A stretch of DNA of 64,000 nt from Vibrio pelagius (lineage in GTDB: Bacteria; Pseudomonadota; Gammaproteobacteria; Enterobacterales; Vibrionaceae). The stretch is from NCBI RefSeq assembly GCF_024347575.1, contig NZ_AP025503.1:806001-870000 (forward strand), read 5' to 3'. Positions within the stretch are counted from its first letter, which is position 1. The number at the start of each line of letters is the position of its first letter. The position numbers were made by a program, and so were the translations under genes. Shown here one piece after another: positions 38,401 through 47,925 of this stretch. The notes under the pieces were generated by a model that was not told where the DNA came from, ran no database searches, and saw only the letters and a program-made list of their open reading frames with translations.

Positions 38401-41052
38401 ATGTTGAAGAGAAACTTATTATCAGTCGCAGTTTTAGTCGGGTTAACAGGATGTGCTGTTACACAATCGACAGAGCAACAAGTCGTGAATACATTGGCGG
38501 ACAATCTTGATGTTCAATATGAGGTGTTGACGAATCATGGTGCGAATGAAGGTCTCGCATGTCAGGACTTAGGCGCAGAATGGGCATCTTGTAATAAGGT
38601 AAACATGACGCTAGTTAACCAAGGTGACGCGGTTGACTCTAAAGATTGGGCTATCTACTTTCACAGTATTCGTCTGATTCTGGATGTTGATAATGAGCAG
38701 TTTAAAATTACTCGTGTAACAGGAGACCTACACAAACTAGAACCTACAGATAAGTTTGATGGTTTTGCTGCGGGCGAAGAAGTTGTCCTTCCGCTGGTTG
38801 GTGAATACTGGCAGCTCTTTGAAACTGACTTCATGCCAGGCGCGTTTGTTGCTGCACCAAACGCAGAGCCTAAGATGATCACTTCTCTTAACACAGAAGA
38901 CGTTGCCTCTTTCGTGACTGGCCTTGAGGGTAACAACCTAAAACGTACGCCAGATGACAACAATGTATTTGCAAACGCTGTGTCTCGTTTCGAGAAGAAC
39001 GAAGACCTAGCAAAACAAGACGTATCAACCACGTTACTACCAACGCCAATGTCTGTTGAAGCAGGTAAAGGTACGGTAAATATCGCGGCGGGTATTGCGC
39101 TGCCTAAAGACGCATTCGATGCGACTCAGTTTGCAGCAATTCAAGATCGTGCAGAAGTGGTAGGTGTGGATGTTCGTGGTGATCTTCCTGTAAGCATCAC
39201 TGTTGTTCCTGCAGACTTCACCGGTGAATTAGCAAAATCTGGTGCTTACGAAATGAGCATCAAAGGCGACAGTATTGTGATTAAAGCGTTCGACCAAGCA
39301 GGTGCTTTCTACGCAGTACAATCTATCTTTGGCCTGGTAGATAGCCAAAATGCTGATTCTCTACCACAACTGTCTATTAAAGATGCGCCGCGTTTTGATT
39401 ACCGTGGTGTGATGGTGGACGTGGCTCGTAACTTCCACTCTAAGGACGCAATCCTTGCAACGCTTGACCAAATGGCAGCGTACAAGATGAACAAACTACA
39501 CCTTCACCTAACGGATGATGAAGGCTGGCGTTTAGAAATCCCGGGTCTGCCTGAGCTGACTGAAGTGGGTGCTAACCGTTGTTTCGATTTGGAAGAGAAA
39601 AGCTGTTTACTGCCTCAGCTTGGCTCAGGTGCAACGACAGACAACTTTGGTTCTGGCTTCTTCAGCAAAGCAGACTACGTGGACATCTTGAAGTACGCGA
39701 AAGCGCGTAACATCGAAGTGATTCCTGAAATCGATATGCCAGCGCACGCTCGTGCAGCAGTGGTATCAATGGAAGCACGTTACGACCGTCTAATGGAAGA
39801 AGGTAAAGAAGCAGAAGCGAACGAGTACCGCCTGATGGATCCTCAAGATACATCGAACGTAACGACGGTTCAGTTCTACAACAAGCAAAGCTTCATCAAT
39901 CCATGTATGGAATCTTCCACTCGCTTCGTTGATAAGGTGATTTCAGAAGTAGCAGCAATGCACCAAGAGGCTGGCGCACCTTTAACTACATGGCATTTCG
40001 GTGGTGACGAAGCGAAGAACATCAAGCTAGGCGCTGGCCTGCAAGACATCAACGCAGAAGAGAAAGTGAGCTGGAAGGGTAACATTGATTTGTCCGAGCA
40101 GGACAAGCCATTCGCACAGTCTCCACAATGTCAGACTCTGATTGCTGACGGTACGGTAAGCGACTTTGGTCACTTACCAAGCCACTTTGCTGAAGAAGTG
40201 TCGAAGATGGTGGCAGAGAAAGGCATTCCAAACTTCCAAGCTTGGCAAGATGGTCTTAAATACAGTGAAGGTGAGAAAGCGTTCGCAACAGAAAATACGC
40301 GTGTTAACTTCTGGGACGTTCTTTACTGGGGTGGCACGTCATCAGTGTATGAGTGGTCTAAGAAAGGTTACGACGTGATCGTTTCTAACCCAGACTACGT
40401 GTACATGGACATGCCATACGAAGTTGACCCGAAAGAGCGTGGTTACTACTGGGCAACACGTGCAACAGATACTCGTAAGATGTTTGGCTTTGCACCAGAG
40501 AACATGCCTCAGAACGCAGAAACCTCTGTAGACCGCGATGGTAACGGCTTCACTGGTAAAGGTGAAATCGAAGCGAAACCTTTCTACGGTCTATCAGCAC
40601 AGCTTTGGTCTGAGACAGTACGTAACGACGAGCAATACGAGTACATGGTATTCCCTCGCGTACTAGCAGCCGCTGAGCGTGCATGGCACCGTGCTGATTG
40701 GGAAAACGACTACAAAGTGGGTGTTGAATATTCGCAAAACTCTAACCTAGTAGACAAAGCTGCGCTAAACCAAGACTACAACCGCTTTGCGAACGTACTT
40801 GGCCAACGCGAACTGGCTAAATTAGAAAAAGCGGGTATCGACTACCGCCTACCTGTACCAGGTGCGAAAGTTGAAGCGGGTAAACTGGCAATGAACGTTC
40901 AGTTCCCAGGTGTAGAGCTGCAATACTCTGTGGATGGTGAAACTTGGCTAACGTACGACGACAATCAGCGACCAAGCGTTGAAGGTGAAGTTTATATCCG
41001 CTCTATCTCAGAAAGTGGCGAGCGAGCGAGCCGAGTGACCTCGGTAAAGTAA
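38401..41052 (+). CDS. chb: Chitobiase / beta-N-acetylhexosaminidase lipoprotein (GH20)
   Basis: Splits chitobiose and longer chitin oligosaccharides to GlcNAc at the outer membrane. The start at 38401 gives 883 residues, the length I recall for V. harveyi Chb, with lipobox LTGC18. ATG at 38398 and a TTG at 38365 with a strong GGAGG are alternatives. Domains in order: N-terminal CHB_HEX carbohydrate-binding region, GH20b, the GH20 TIM barrel (KLHLHLTDDEGWRLEIPGLPELT, catalytic pair in TWHFGGDEAKN) and a C-terminal Ig-like CHB_HEX_C domain. Confidence 0.95.
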   Translation: MLKRNLLSVAVLVGLTGCAVTQSTEQQVVNTLADNLDVQYEVLTNHGANEGLACQDLGAEWASCNKVNMTLVNQGDAVDSKDWAIYFHSIRLILDVDNEQFKITRVTGDLHKLEPTDKFDGFAAGEEVVLPLVGEYWQLFETDFMPGAFVAAPNAEPKMITSLNTEDVASFVTGLEGNNLKRTPDDNNVFANAVSRFEKNEDLAKQDVSTTLLPTPMSVEAGKGTVNIAAGIALPKDAFDATQFAAIQDRAEVVGVDVRGDLPVSITVVPADFTGELAKSGAYEMSIKGDSIVIKAFDQAGAFYAVQSIFGLVDSQNADSLPQLSIKDAPRFDYRGVMVDVARNFHSKDAILATLDQMAAYKMNKLHLHLTDDEGWRLEIPGLPELTEVGANRCFDLEEKSCLLPQLGSGATTDNFGSGFFSKADYVDILKYAKARNIEVIPEIDMPAHARAAVVSMEARYDRLMEEGKEAEANEYRLMDPQDTSNVTTVQFYNKQSFINPCMESSTRFVDKVISEVAAMHQEAGAPLTTWHFGGDEAKNIKLGAGLQDINAEEKVSWKGNIDLSEQDKPFAQSPQCQTLIADGTVSDFGHLPSHFAEEVSKMVAEKGIPNFQAWQDGLKYSEGEKAFATENTRVNFWDVLYWGGTSSVYEWSKKGYDVIVSNPDYVYMDMPYEVDPKERGYYWATRATDTRKMFGFAPENMPQNAETSVDRDGNGFTGKGEIEAKPFYGLSAQLWSETVRNDEQYEYMVFPRVLAAAERAWHRADWENDYKVGVEYSQNSNLVDKAALNQDYNRFANVLGQRELAKLEKAGIDYRLPVPGAKVEAGKLAMNVQFPGVELQYSVDGETWLTYDDNQRPSVEGEVYIRSISESGERASRVTSVK

Positions 41053-41074
41053 ACACACAATAAAGTTTAATGAC

Positions 41075-41103
41075 AAAACTCCCTTTTCATAGGGAGTTTT
41101 TTT
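41075..41103 (+). terminator. Rho-independent terminator of chb
   Basis: Stem AAAACTCCC / GGGAGTTTT with an 8-base loop and a long T-run, 23 bp past the stop. Confidence 0.9.
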
Positions 41104-41491
41104 GTTGCTGAATACTCGATCTGTTTAAAGTGGGGTTGCGAGGTTAGGTGGCTGTTGAAGATTATGATTTGGCTCTGATTCATCATCATGGTGATGAAGC
41201 TCTCATTATTTTTGCTAAAAAATAAGTCTGCTATAAAAAAGTCTCAAATCAGTGTGATTGAACGACTCAAAACCGTTTGAAGATCTGATATTTGTGTGAT
41301 CTAAAGGGGTTTTTAGTTTATAAGTACGGTTTTTATCAATTTTTACTTTTTATAAGTAATTGAATACAAAGTTAAAAATAACTTGTTGTTTTTTGACGGT
41401 GAGGAAGATCACTGAGATGACTCTTTTATTTTGAAACAAAAATTAATTCGAGCAACATAGATTTCATGCCAGGGAGGCAACCCATTACTCA

Positions 41492-41529
41492 AGCGGCGAA
41501 GGTGAATGATGTACCAAAGATATGCCGCT
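41492..41529 (+). promoter_or_regulatory. Stem-loop in the 5' leader of the KdgM-type porin
   Basis: AGCGGC (41492-41497) pairs with GCCGCT (41524-41529) around a 26-base loop, ending 26 bp before the ATG. Just upstream is a small GGG/CCC hairpin with loop AGGCAA. I could not match it to a known riboswitch class. It may be an sRNA target or a stabilising leader, as is common for porin mRNAs. Confidence 0.4.
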
Positions 41530-41555
41530 GAAAAATCAAACTAAGGCAGTTTACT

Positions 41556-42248
41556 ATGAAAAAAATTATCGCTCTAAGTGCTCTATCTCTTGCTTTCTCT
41601 TCTAGTGCTTTTGCTGGTTCTTCTTACGTAACAGGTAACATTCAGCTCCATGATGACGGTCGTATTCACGGTTCTGACATGACTTCAACACTCGAAGCAG
41701 GTCATACGTTTGATAATTCTCTAGGGGGCTTAACTGTTTACACTGAGTTTGATGGTATCCAACTGGGTAAACTTGAGTCTGAAAATGGCGGTGCAGGTAA
41801 TACAACTCCGGGTATTACCGTAGGCGGTGAGCAATCTTTCAACATTACTGACAATCTATGGGTTGCGGCGGGTTACCAGCATCTATTCTCTGCAGGTGAA
41901 AGCATTCAGTACCGTCCTCTTGTAAAGATTGGCTACAACTTCGATAACGGTATTTCGATCAGCAACCGCACACGTGCTCATATTGATGCAACTTCTAACG
42001 ATGATAAAACAGATTATCGCATGGACAACCGCATCGGCTACACAGTTAACGATGATCTTGCGCTTAGCTACAACAACGTTTACATGATCGAAGCTGAAGC
42101 AATGGACCACGAGTTGCGTGCAACATGGACTCGTCAAGGTGTCCAACCTTACTTTGAGTTCCGTAGCCAAGCTAACGGTGTAGATTTCGCAAATGGTGAC
42201 TCTAAGCAGAACAACGCATTCGTATTCGGTGCTTCTTACGGCTTCTAA
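41556..42248 (+). CDS. KdgM/OmpG-type outer-membrane porin
   Basis: The 230-residue product has a signal peptide (MKKIIALSALSLAFSSSAFAG) and alternating beta-strand sequence to a terminal FGASYGF, the usual C-terminal Phe of outer-membrane barrels. Motifs such as GGLTVYTEFDG, GYNFDNGISISNRTRAHID and LRATWTRQGVQPYFEFRSQ fit the oligogalacturonate-specific porin (KdgM) family of 12-strand barrels. The substrate is not certain; it could be pectin or alginate oligosaccharides, or another acidic sugar. No sugar-catabolism genes lie beside it except the chitobiase. Confidence 0.82.
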   Translation: MKKIIALSALSLAFSSSAFAGSSYVTGNIQLHDDGRIHGSDMTSTLEAGHTFDNSLGGLTVYTEFDGIQLGKLESENGGAGNTTPGITVGGEQSFNITDNLWVAAGYQHLFSAGESIQYRPLVKIGYNFDNGISISNRTRAHIDATSNDDKTDYRMDNRIGYTVNDDLALSYNNVYMIEAEAMDHELRATWTRQGVQPYFEFRSQANGVDFANGDSKQNNAFVFGASYGF

Positions 42249-42367
42249 TTGAGTTCTAGCGGCAAGAGGGTGCTCTTGTCGGCTCTATGCACAGCTGAGT
42301 GCAGAAGGGGGATTTAGCATCAACAGCCTAGTTGGTGCTATAAAATTTGCTTTACTGTCCAAAGCAA

Positions 42368-42438
42368 AGAGCCTAGTTTGCAATCTAAGTCTTAGGTTAG
42401 TCTAATTCTTAGGTGTGTAGTGACTAGGCTCTATTTTT
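42368..42438. terminator. Probable terminator between porin and copper genes
   Basis: AGAGCCTAGT (42368-42377) pairs with ACTAGGCTCT (42423-42432), with ATTTTT after it on the plus strand. The loop is long (45 bases) and contains smaller dyads around CTAAG/CTTAG. It fits the end of the porin transcript. Confidence 0.55.
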
Positions 42439-42487
42439 CGTTATAGGCTGGCAGCGCTCAGTGTTACTCGCTTTAGCGAAAGGACGT

Positions 42488-42928
42488 TTAGTTGCCTTTG
42501 TAGTGGCGATACTCGAACACCTGACCTTTCTCATTGAAAGCGTATACCGAATACTCATCCTTTTGGTCGCCATACTCCATACCTGGTGATCCCATCGGCA
42601 TCCCCGGAACGGCAAGACCAATAGCATTGCGTGGTGGGTTATCTAAGAAAGCTTTGATGTCATCAGCAGGGATGTGACCTTCGAATACATAGCCATCGAT
42701 CTCAGCTGTATGGCAAGAGGCGAGCTCTGGTGCTACGCCAAGTTTTTGCTTAACCGCGTTCATGTTGTCGTGGAGCTTTTCTGTTACTGTAAATCCAGCT
42801 TCTTGCATGTGAACGGTCCAATCTGTACAGCAGCCACAGTAAGGAGATTTGTGATTAAGCACGTTGGCAGCCAATGCTTGTCCAGACATAAAAGTAAGTG
42901 CCGTGAGAGTGAGAACTTTACGAATCAT
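42488..42928 (-). CDS. DUF411 (CopG-like) periplasmic metal-binding protein
   Basis: The start at 42928 has GAGG 7 bases upstream and gives 146 residues with a signal peptide (MIRKVLTLTALTFMSGQALA). The mature part has SPYCGCCTDW, a Cys cluster, then ASCHTAEIDGYVFEGHIPADDI and VPGMPMGSPGME with Met residues that could bind Cu(I). DUF411 proteins are found in copper and silver resistance loci. It begins 22 bp after copA and should share its transcript. Confidence 0.9.
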   Translation of the reverse strand: MIRKVLTLTALTFMSGQALAANVLNHKSPYCGCCTDWTVHMQEAGFTVTEKLHDNMNAVKQKLGVAPELASCHTAEIDGYVFEGHIPADDIKAFLDNPPRNAIGLAVPGMPMGSPGMEYGDQKDEYSVYAFNEKGQVFEYRHYKGN

Positions 42929-42950
42929 GGTGTACCTCATAAAGATAAAA

Positions 42951-45653
42951 TTATTGGTTTTTATTGTCGGTGGTTTTGAATAGTCGTAAGCGGTTTGCGT
43001 TGCTTACAACGGTTATGGAAGATAGAGCCATCGCAGCTCCCGCCACCACTGGGCTCAATAAGAACCCGAAAAATGGATAAAGCACACCCGCAGCAATTGG
43101 AATGCCGAGCGAATTATAAACAAAAGCTCCAAATAGGTTTTGTTTCATATTCTTCACCGTAGCTTGCGATAACTCAATCGCGTTGCTTACCGAAACCGGA
43201 GAAGAGTTAAGCAGTGTCATTTGTGCACTTTCGATGGCGACATCGCTACCACTGCCCATTGCGATACCGACATCGGCTTGAGCAAGCGCGGGCGCATCAT
43301 TGATACCATCGCCAACCATCGCAACTTGATAATAGCGCTGTTGCAGCTTGACGATATGTTCTGCTTTTTGGTCAGGTAGTACGTCGGAGATGACATCATC
43401 AATTCCTAATTGAGCGCCAATTGCTTGAGCGACCGCTTGGTTGTCACCAGTCAGCAGCACAGTATGAACACCGCGATTTTGTAATTGTTGAATCGCTAAC
43501 TTACTGTCGCTTTTCAATGTGTCAGAAACGCCGATAATGCCTTCTAGCTGATGGTTTTTAGAGACAAAAATAGGAGTCCAGGCAGCTTGGTTACACGCTT
43601 CAATTGCGCTCACTGCAGTCTCAAGCTGGATACCGAGACTCTTCATAAAGCTGAGCGATCCCACTTGCACCCATTGGTCATCAATCTTGGCTTTGATACC
43701 TTGACCGCGTAGGTTTTCAAACTCTGAAACTGGCTGGATCTCAAGGCTTAAAGACTGGGCATGCTGACATATCGCTTTAGCCAGTGGATGCTCTGAAGCA
43801 ACCTCTAAAGAGTAAGCGAGAGTCATGAGTTCAGCTTCAGTGGTGTTGTAACTAAACACCTGTTGTACTTGGGGTTTGCCCTCGGTCAAGGTGCCCGTTT
43901 TATCAAACACTACTGCATCAACCTTGCTTGCAGATTGCAGTACATCGGCATCTTTAATCAGTATGCCTAGTTCGGCTGCTTTGCCTACACCTACGGTGAC
44001 TGATAGAGGTGTTGCCAACCCAAGTGCACAAGGACAAGCGATGATAAGAACTGTGGTTGAGACAACCAGCATGTAACTTGCGCTAGGTTCAGGACCGAAA
44101 ACAAACCAAACCCCAGCGGCAATAGCGGCAATCGCGACAACAACAGGCACAAATACTGCCGAAATAGAGTCGGCTAATTTGGCAATAGCAGGTTTAGTGC
44201 TCTGTGCCTGTCGAACCATCTGAATAATACGAGCAAGCATAGTGCTAGAACCTGTACCCGTCGTTTCTATTACAAGGGTGCCGTCACCATTAATAGTGCC
44301 CGCTGAGACCTTGTCTGCAGCTTTCTTAATGTTCGGTAGAGGTTCGCCAGTAAGCATCGACTCATCGACATACGATTCGCCCGAGACAACAACACCATCG
44401 ATCGGCATCTTTTCACCGGGCTTCACTCGAATCTGCATACCGACTTCAATAGCTTCCACGGCAATAGACTGCTCTTTGCCATCAATAATCGCGGTCGCTT
44501 GTTGAGGTTGAAGGTTAATTAGGGCCTGCAATGATTGGGTGGTACGAGCCTTAGCTTTGGCCTCAATATAGTGCCCTAGAGAGATAAGACCGATGATCAT
44601 TGCGCTCGCTTCAAAATAGACATGACGTGACGCTTGCGGGAACCAGCTTGGTGCGATGACGACCAACATTGAATACAACCATGCAGCACCCGTGCCGAGA
44701 GCGACCAAGGTGTCCATGGTTGCTCGTTTATGCTGTAAAGATTGCCATGCATTGATAAAGAATTGTCGACCCGAGGTCGCAAGTAGTACCAAGCAGATGA
44801 ACCCCATCAAGCCCCAACCGATCTGGTCATTGGTACTTTCGATCATCATGCTACCGCCGAATAATCCCCATGCCATCATAGGCACACCCAGAGCCAATGC
44901 TGAGATCGAGTTGATCAAAAACGATCGCTGAAGCTTCGTATGCTGACGCTGCTGCTGTTCTTGCTGAGTCTGAGCATCTTCTACAAAGTCCGCTTGATAG
45001 CCAGCATCTTTTACGGCTTGCAGAAGCGGTTGTTCTATCTGATCACGGCTGCTCGAACTAAAGACGAGCGCGGTTTGCTCGGCGAGGTTAACTTGAACTC
45101 GTTCGATATGATTAACAGACTTAAGCGCTTTTTCGACTGAAGAGACACAGCTAGCACAGGTCATGCCCTGTAAAACTAGGTGATACGCGTGTGCTTGCTC
45201 CGTTGAATCCTGAACCGGAGTATTCTCTGAGTTAGCTTCTTTTCTATCTTCAACGGTGTCAGTGTCTTCTGAATATGGGCGTGCTTGATAACCTACTGCC
45301 TCTACACACTCGATAACCTCTTCCTCAGAAAGCTGGGTGGTTAGTGTCAGTTCTGTTTTAGAGACATCGAACGTGCCAATTTGCGGGTGTTCTCGTAGCG
45401 CCGATGTGAGTTTGTTGACGCACTTGCCGCAGTTTAAGCCAGACAGAGATAAGTGCCACTGATGACCAATAGAATAACCCAGCGTACCGATTAGCTCTGA
45501 AATCTCGCGATAACTTAAAGGTGTCACCACATCAATATAGGTCGGAGACAAGTCGTTGATGTCGGTATTCTCGACGTCACTGAGTAAGTTACGCACTTTT
45601 TTTGCGCAACCCATGCAGTTTAAGCCGTTCAATGGGGTCATGTAGTGGTTCAT
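42951..45653 (-). CDS. copA: CopA, Cu(I)-exporting P1B-type ATPase with three N-terminal metal-binding domains
   Basis: Pumps Cu(I) from cytoplasm to periplasm. The start at 45653 has GGAGT upstream and gives 900 residues. A longer frame to 45713 would begin inside the promoter and is rejected. Three HMA-type units carry C13-M-G-C16, C75-G-K-C78 and C166-A-S-C169. The first two are unusual (LNCMGC, LNCGKC) and only the third is the classic GMTCASC. The membrane motif [11 protein letters not shown], the phosphorylation motif [11 protein letters not shown] and the hinge [10 protein letters not shown] follow. It is transcribed with the DUF411 gene. Confidence 0.95.
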   Translation of the reverse strand: MNHYMTPLNGLNCMGCAKKVRNLLSDVENTDINDLSPTYIDVVTPLSYREISELIGTLGYSIGHQWHLSLSGLNCGKCVNKLTSALREHPQIGTFDVSKTELTLTTQLSEEEVIECVEAVGYQARPYSEDTDTVEDRKEANSENTPVQDSTEQAHAYHLVLQGMTCASCVSSVEKALKSVNHIERVQVNLAEQTALVFSSSSRDQIEQPLLQAVKDAGYQADFVEDAQTQQEQQQRQHTKLQRSFLINSISALALGVPMMAWGLFGGSMMIESTNDQIGWGLMGFICLVLLATSGRQFFINAWQSLQHKRATMDTLVALGTGAAWLYSMLVVIAPSWFPQASRHVYFEASAMIIGLISLGHYIEAKAKARTTQSLQALINLQPQQATAIIDGKEQSIAVEAIEVGMQIRVKPGEKMPIDGVVVSGESYVDESMLTGEPLPNIKKAADKVSAGTINGDGTLVIETTGTGSSTMLARIIQMVRQAQSTKPAIAKLADSISAVFVPVVVAIAAIAAGVWFVFGPEPSASYMLVVSTTVLIIACPCALGLATPLSVTVGVGKAAELGILIKDADVLQSASKVDAVVFDKTGTLTEGKPQVQQVFSYNTTEAELMTLAYSLEVASEHPLAKAICQHAQSLSLEIQPVSEFENLRGQGIKAKIDDQWVQVGSLSFMKSLGIQLETAVSAIEACNQAAWTPIFVSKNHQLEGIIGVSDTLKSDSKLAIQQLQNRGVHTVLLTGDNQAVAQAIGAQLGIDDVISDVLPDQKAEHIVKLQQRYYQVAMVGDGINDAPALAQADVGIAMGSGSDVAIESAQMTLLNSSPVSVSNAIELSQATVKNMKQNLFGAFVYNSLGIPIAAGVLYPFFGFLLSPVVAGAAMALSSITVVSNANRLRLFKTTDNKNQ

Positions 45654-45682
45654 AGTGATACTCCAATTCTCATCTATGGCTA

Positions 45683-45713
45683 AACATAAACCTTCCCGTA
45701 AGGGTAAGGTCAA
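45683..45713 (-). promoter_or_regulatory. CueR-type promoter of copA
   Basis: On the minus strand: -35 TTGACC (45708-45713), a 19-bp spacer and a -10-like TATGTT (45683-45688). The over-long spacer is the mark of MerR-family activation. Inside it lies a dyad ACCTTCC-N7-GTAAGGT (plus strand, 45690-45710) that closely matches the E. coli copA CueR box. The copA ATG is about 30 bp downstream. Confidence 0.88.
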
Positions 45714-45839
45714 TATTCTTTCTTAAAATTTTGCTGAGACGGACGTACTGAGGCGTGGAAGTGGGTGTCTGTTGCTATCATCACTCAACTTGAAGGTAAG
45801 GTTTCTATGAAGAACCGAGTATTTATCGCTCACTACTGA

Positions 45840-45867
45840 TTGTAGAATTGAATGGGAGTGATAAAAT
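45840..45867 (+). promoter_or_regulatory. Probable promoter of gltX
   Basis: -35 TTGTAG (45840-45845), 16-bp spacer, -10 TAAAAT (45862-45867), then AGCGCCC. It is about 80 bp upstream of the gltX ATG. Confidence 0.5.
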
Positions 45868-45948
45868 AGCGCCCAAATTTTAGGACTGGTGAGTAGGGAT
45901 CTATCCACCAGACACTGAACTGATCACCTACACAATCAAGGTATTTAA

Positions 45949-47376
45949 ATGACGGTTAAAACTCGTTTTGCTCCTAGCCCAACTGGCTATCTTCACGTTG
46001 GTGGTGCACGTACTGCACTTTACTCTTGGCTATTCGCTAAAAACCAAGGCGGTGAATTCGTTCTACGTATCGAAGACACAGACTTGGAGCGTAACTCTCA
46101 AGAAGCGGTAGATGCAATTCTAGAGGGCATGCAATGGATGGGTATGGAGTGGGACGAAGGCCCTTACTTCCAATCTAAGCGTTTTGATCGTTACAACGAA
46201 ATGGTTGATAAGCTACTTGCTGAAGACAAAGCATACAAATGTTACGCGTCTAAAGAGCTGCTTGACGAAATTCGTGCAGAGCAAGAAGCAAACAAAGAGA
46301 TGGCTCGCTACGATGCAAACCACCCTAAAGTTGTTGCAGCGAACGCAGCAGCAAAAGAAGGTGATGCGTGCGTTATCCGTTTCCGCAACCCGAAAGAGGG
46401 CAGCGTAGTATTTGAGGACCAAATCCGTGGTCGTATTGAAATTGCTAACAGCCAACTTGATGATCTAATCATTCGTCGTACAGACGGCGCTCCTACTTAC
46501 AACTTCGTAGTAGTAGTGGATGACTGGGACATGGGTATCACACACGTTGTTCGTGGTGAAGACCACATCAACAACACACCTCGTCAAATCAACATCTATG
46601 AAGCACTGGGCGCGCCAGTTCCAACATTCGCTCACTGTGCAATGATCCTAGGTGATGACGGTGCGAAACTGTCTAAGCGTCACGGTGCTGTATCAGTAAT
46701 GCAATACCGCGATGAAGGTTACCTACCAAACGCACTAAACAACTACCTAGTACGTTTAGGTTGGTCTCACGGTGACCAAGAGATCTTCTCTCAAGAAGAG
46801 ATGATTAACCTATTCAGCCTAGATGCAATCAGCAAGTCTGCGTCTGCGTTCAACACTGAAAAACTACTTTGGTTGAACAACCACTACATCAAGACTTCTG
46901 AGCCTGAGTACGTTGCAAAATACCTGCAATGGCACCTAGACGAGCAGAAGATTGATACAGCAAACGGCCCAGCTATCACAGAAGTGATTAAGCTAGTCGG
47001 CGAGCGTTGTAACACGCTGATCGAACTTGCAGAGCAATCTCGTTACTTCTACGAAGATTTCTCTGAGTTTGAAGCGGGTGCGGCGAAGAAGCACTTACGT
47101 GGTGTTGCTAAAGGTCCACTAGAGCTTGCTCTTGCTAAAGTTGAAGCGCTTGAAGAGTTCACAACAGCAAACATCAAAGACGGTGTGATCGCAGCAGTCT
47201 GTGAAGAGCTAGAGATCGGCATGGGTAAAATCGGTATGCCACTTCGCGTAGCAGTGACAGGTGGCGGTCAGTCTCCTTCTGTGGATGCTGTGATGGAGCT
47301 TGTTGGTAAAGAGCGCGTTATCGCTCGCATCAAGATGGCTCTTGAGTTCATCGCAGAGCGTGAAGCTAACGCTTAA
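45949..47376 (+). CDS. gltX: Glutamyl-tRNA synthetase
   Basis: Class Ib synthetase that charges tRNA-Glu, which also feeds HemA. The 475-residue protein has the HIGH-type motif [21 protein letters not shown] at the N terminus and the KMSKS-type motif KLSKRHG. The length matches the family (about 470). It is a single gene convergent with the last gene of the aryl-polyene operon. Confidence 0.98.
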   Translation: MTVKTRFAPSPTGYLHVGGARTALYSWLFAKNQGGEFVLRIEDTDLERNSQEAVDAILEGMQWMGMEWDEGPYFQSKRFDRYNEMVDKLLAEDKAYKCYASKELLDEIRAEQEANKEMARYDANHPKVVAANAAAKEGDACVIRFRNPKEGSVVFEDQIRGRIEIANSQLDDLIIRRTDGAPTYNFVVVVDDWDMGITHVVRGEDHINNTPRQINIYEALGAPVPTFAHCAMILGDDGAKLSKRHGAVSVMQYRDEGYLPNALNNYLVRLGWSHGDQEIFSQEEMINLFSLDAISKSASAFNTEKLLWLNNHYIKTSEPEYVAKYLQWHLDEQKIDTANGPAITEVIKLVGERCNTLIELAEQSRYFYEDFSEFEAGAAKKHLRGVAKGPLELALAKVEALEEFTTANIKDGVIAAVCEELEIGMGKIGMPLRVAVTGGGQSPSVDAVMELVGKERVIARIKMALEFIAEREANA

Positions 47377-47396
47377 TTGAGCAATTATTAGATTCA

Positions 47397-47431
47397 AAAA
47401 AGGGTCAGTAACTTGGTTACTGACCCTTTTT
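47397..47431. terminator. Bidirectional terminator between gltX and the aryl-polyene operon
   Basis: Perfect stem AAAAAGGGTCAGTAAC / GTTACTGACCCTTTTT with loop TTG and A/T tails on both sides. It ends both converging transcripts. Confidence 0.93.
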
Positions 47432-47452
47432 ATTTAACTGAAACTTTTAAAA

Positions 47453-47917
47453 TTACAGTTTCTCATCGGCAATCATTTGAGTCGCTTCTTGAGCTGTCTT
47501 CTTGTCAAATAAGATGTCCATCATCGCTTTGATGCGTTCCATATCATCGCCGAACTTAGATAAGTTGGCACTATTTGGCGCTTTAAACTCAACGTTACCG
47601 ACGCGCTTTTGGCCTTGGTAAGCTGAGATCTTGGCGTCTGCGACGAAGGTTCTAAAATCCCAACTCCAGCGAGAGACATAGTCTAAGGTGACTTCTTCAG
47701 GCTTGTGTTCAGAGCCATCTGTGACAACCTTACACTTCACTTGGTTGTTCAAACACCAGTCAAGCATAGAATCAAGAAACACAGAACGTGTCTTGGTGTC
47801 TTCTACAATCGTGACGTTTTCAATACTGTTTGCGTCTGGCAGAGCGTTGCCTGAGTATTTAGGCGCGCTACAACCAGCCAGTAGTGCAACGGCGAATAGG
47901 ATTAGGGCGTTTTTCAT
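47453..47917 (-). CDS. Small lipoprotein (Sbal_3080-like), last gene of the aryl-polyene operon
   Basis: The 154-residue product has a lipoprotein signal (MKNALILFAVALLAGCSAPKY). The mature part has a Cys pair (WCLNNQVKCKV), a YVSRWSWDFRTFVADAKISAY stretch and a helical C-terminal tail. It resembles the Sbal_3080 family lipoproteins. The function is unknown. It is 8 bp after apeR on the same strand, just before the operon terminator, so it may belong to pigment export or be a passenger gene. Confidence 0.72.
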   Translation of the reverse strand: MKNALILFAVALLAGCSAPKYSGNALPDANSIENVTIVEDTKTRSVFLDSMLDWCLNNQVKCKVVTDGSEHKPEEVTLDYVSRWSWDFRTFVADAKISAYQGQKRVGNVEFKAPNSANLSKFGDDMERIKAMMDILFDKKTAQEATQMIADEKL

Positions 47918-47925
47918 TATGGCTC

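Larger units (their letters stand above)
41053..41555. other. Intergenic region upstream of the KdgM-type porin
   Basis: About 500 bp. It holds the chitobiase terminator at the left end and a structured leader near 41465-41530. The middle is AT-rich with no gene or promoter that I can support. Confidence 0.6.

Noticed and set aside
41465..41530. Possible cyclic-di-GMP or glycine riboswitch before the porin
   Set aside because: The conserved cores of both classes are absent; only simple stems remain.
45653..45713. Upstream start for copA at 45713
   Set aside because: It would begin within the -35 element of the CueR-type promoter, and it lacks a ribosome site. The ATG at 45653 has one.
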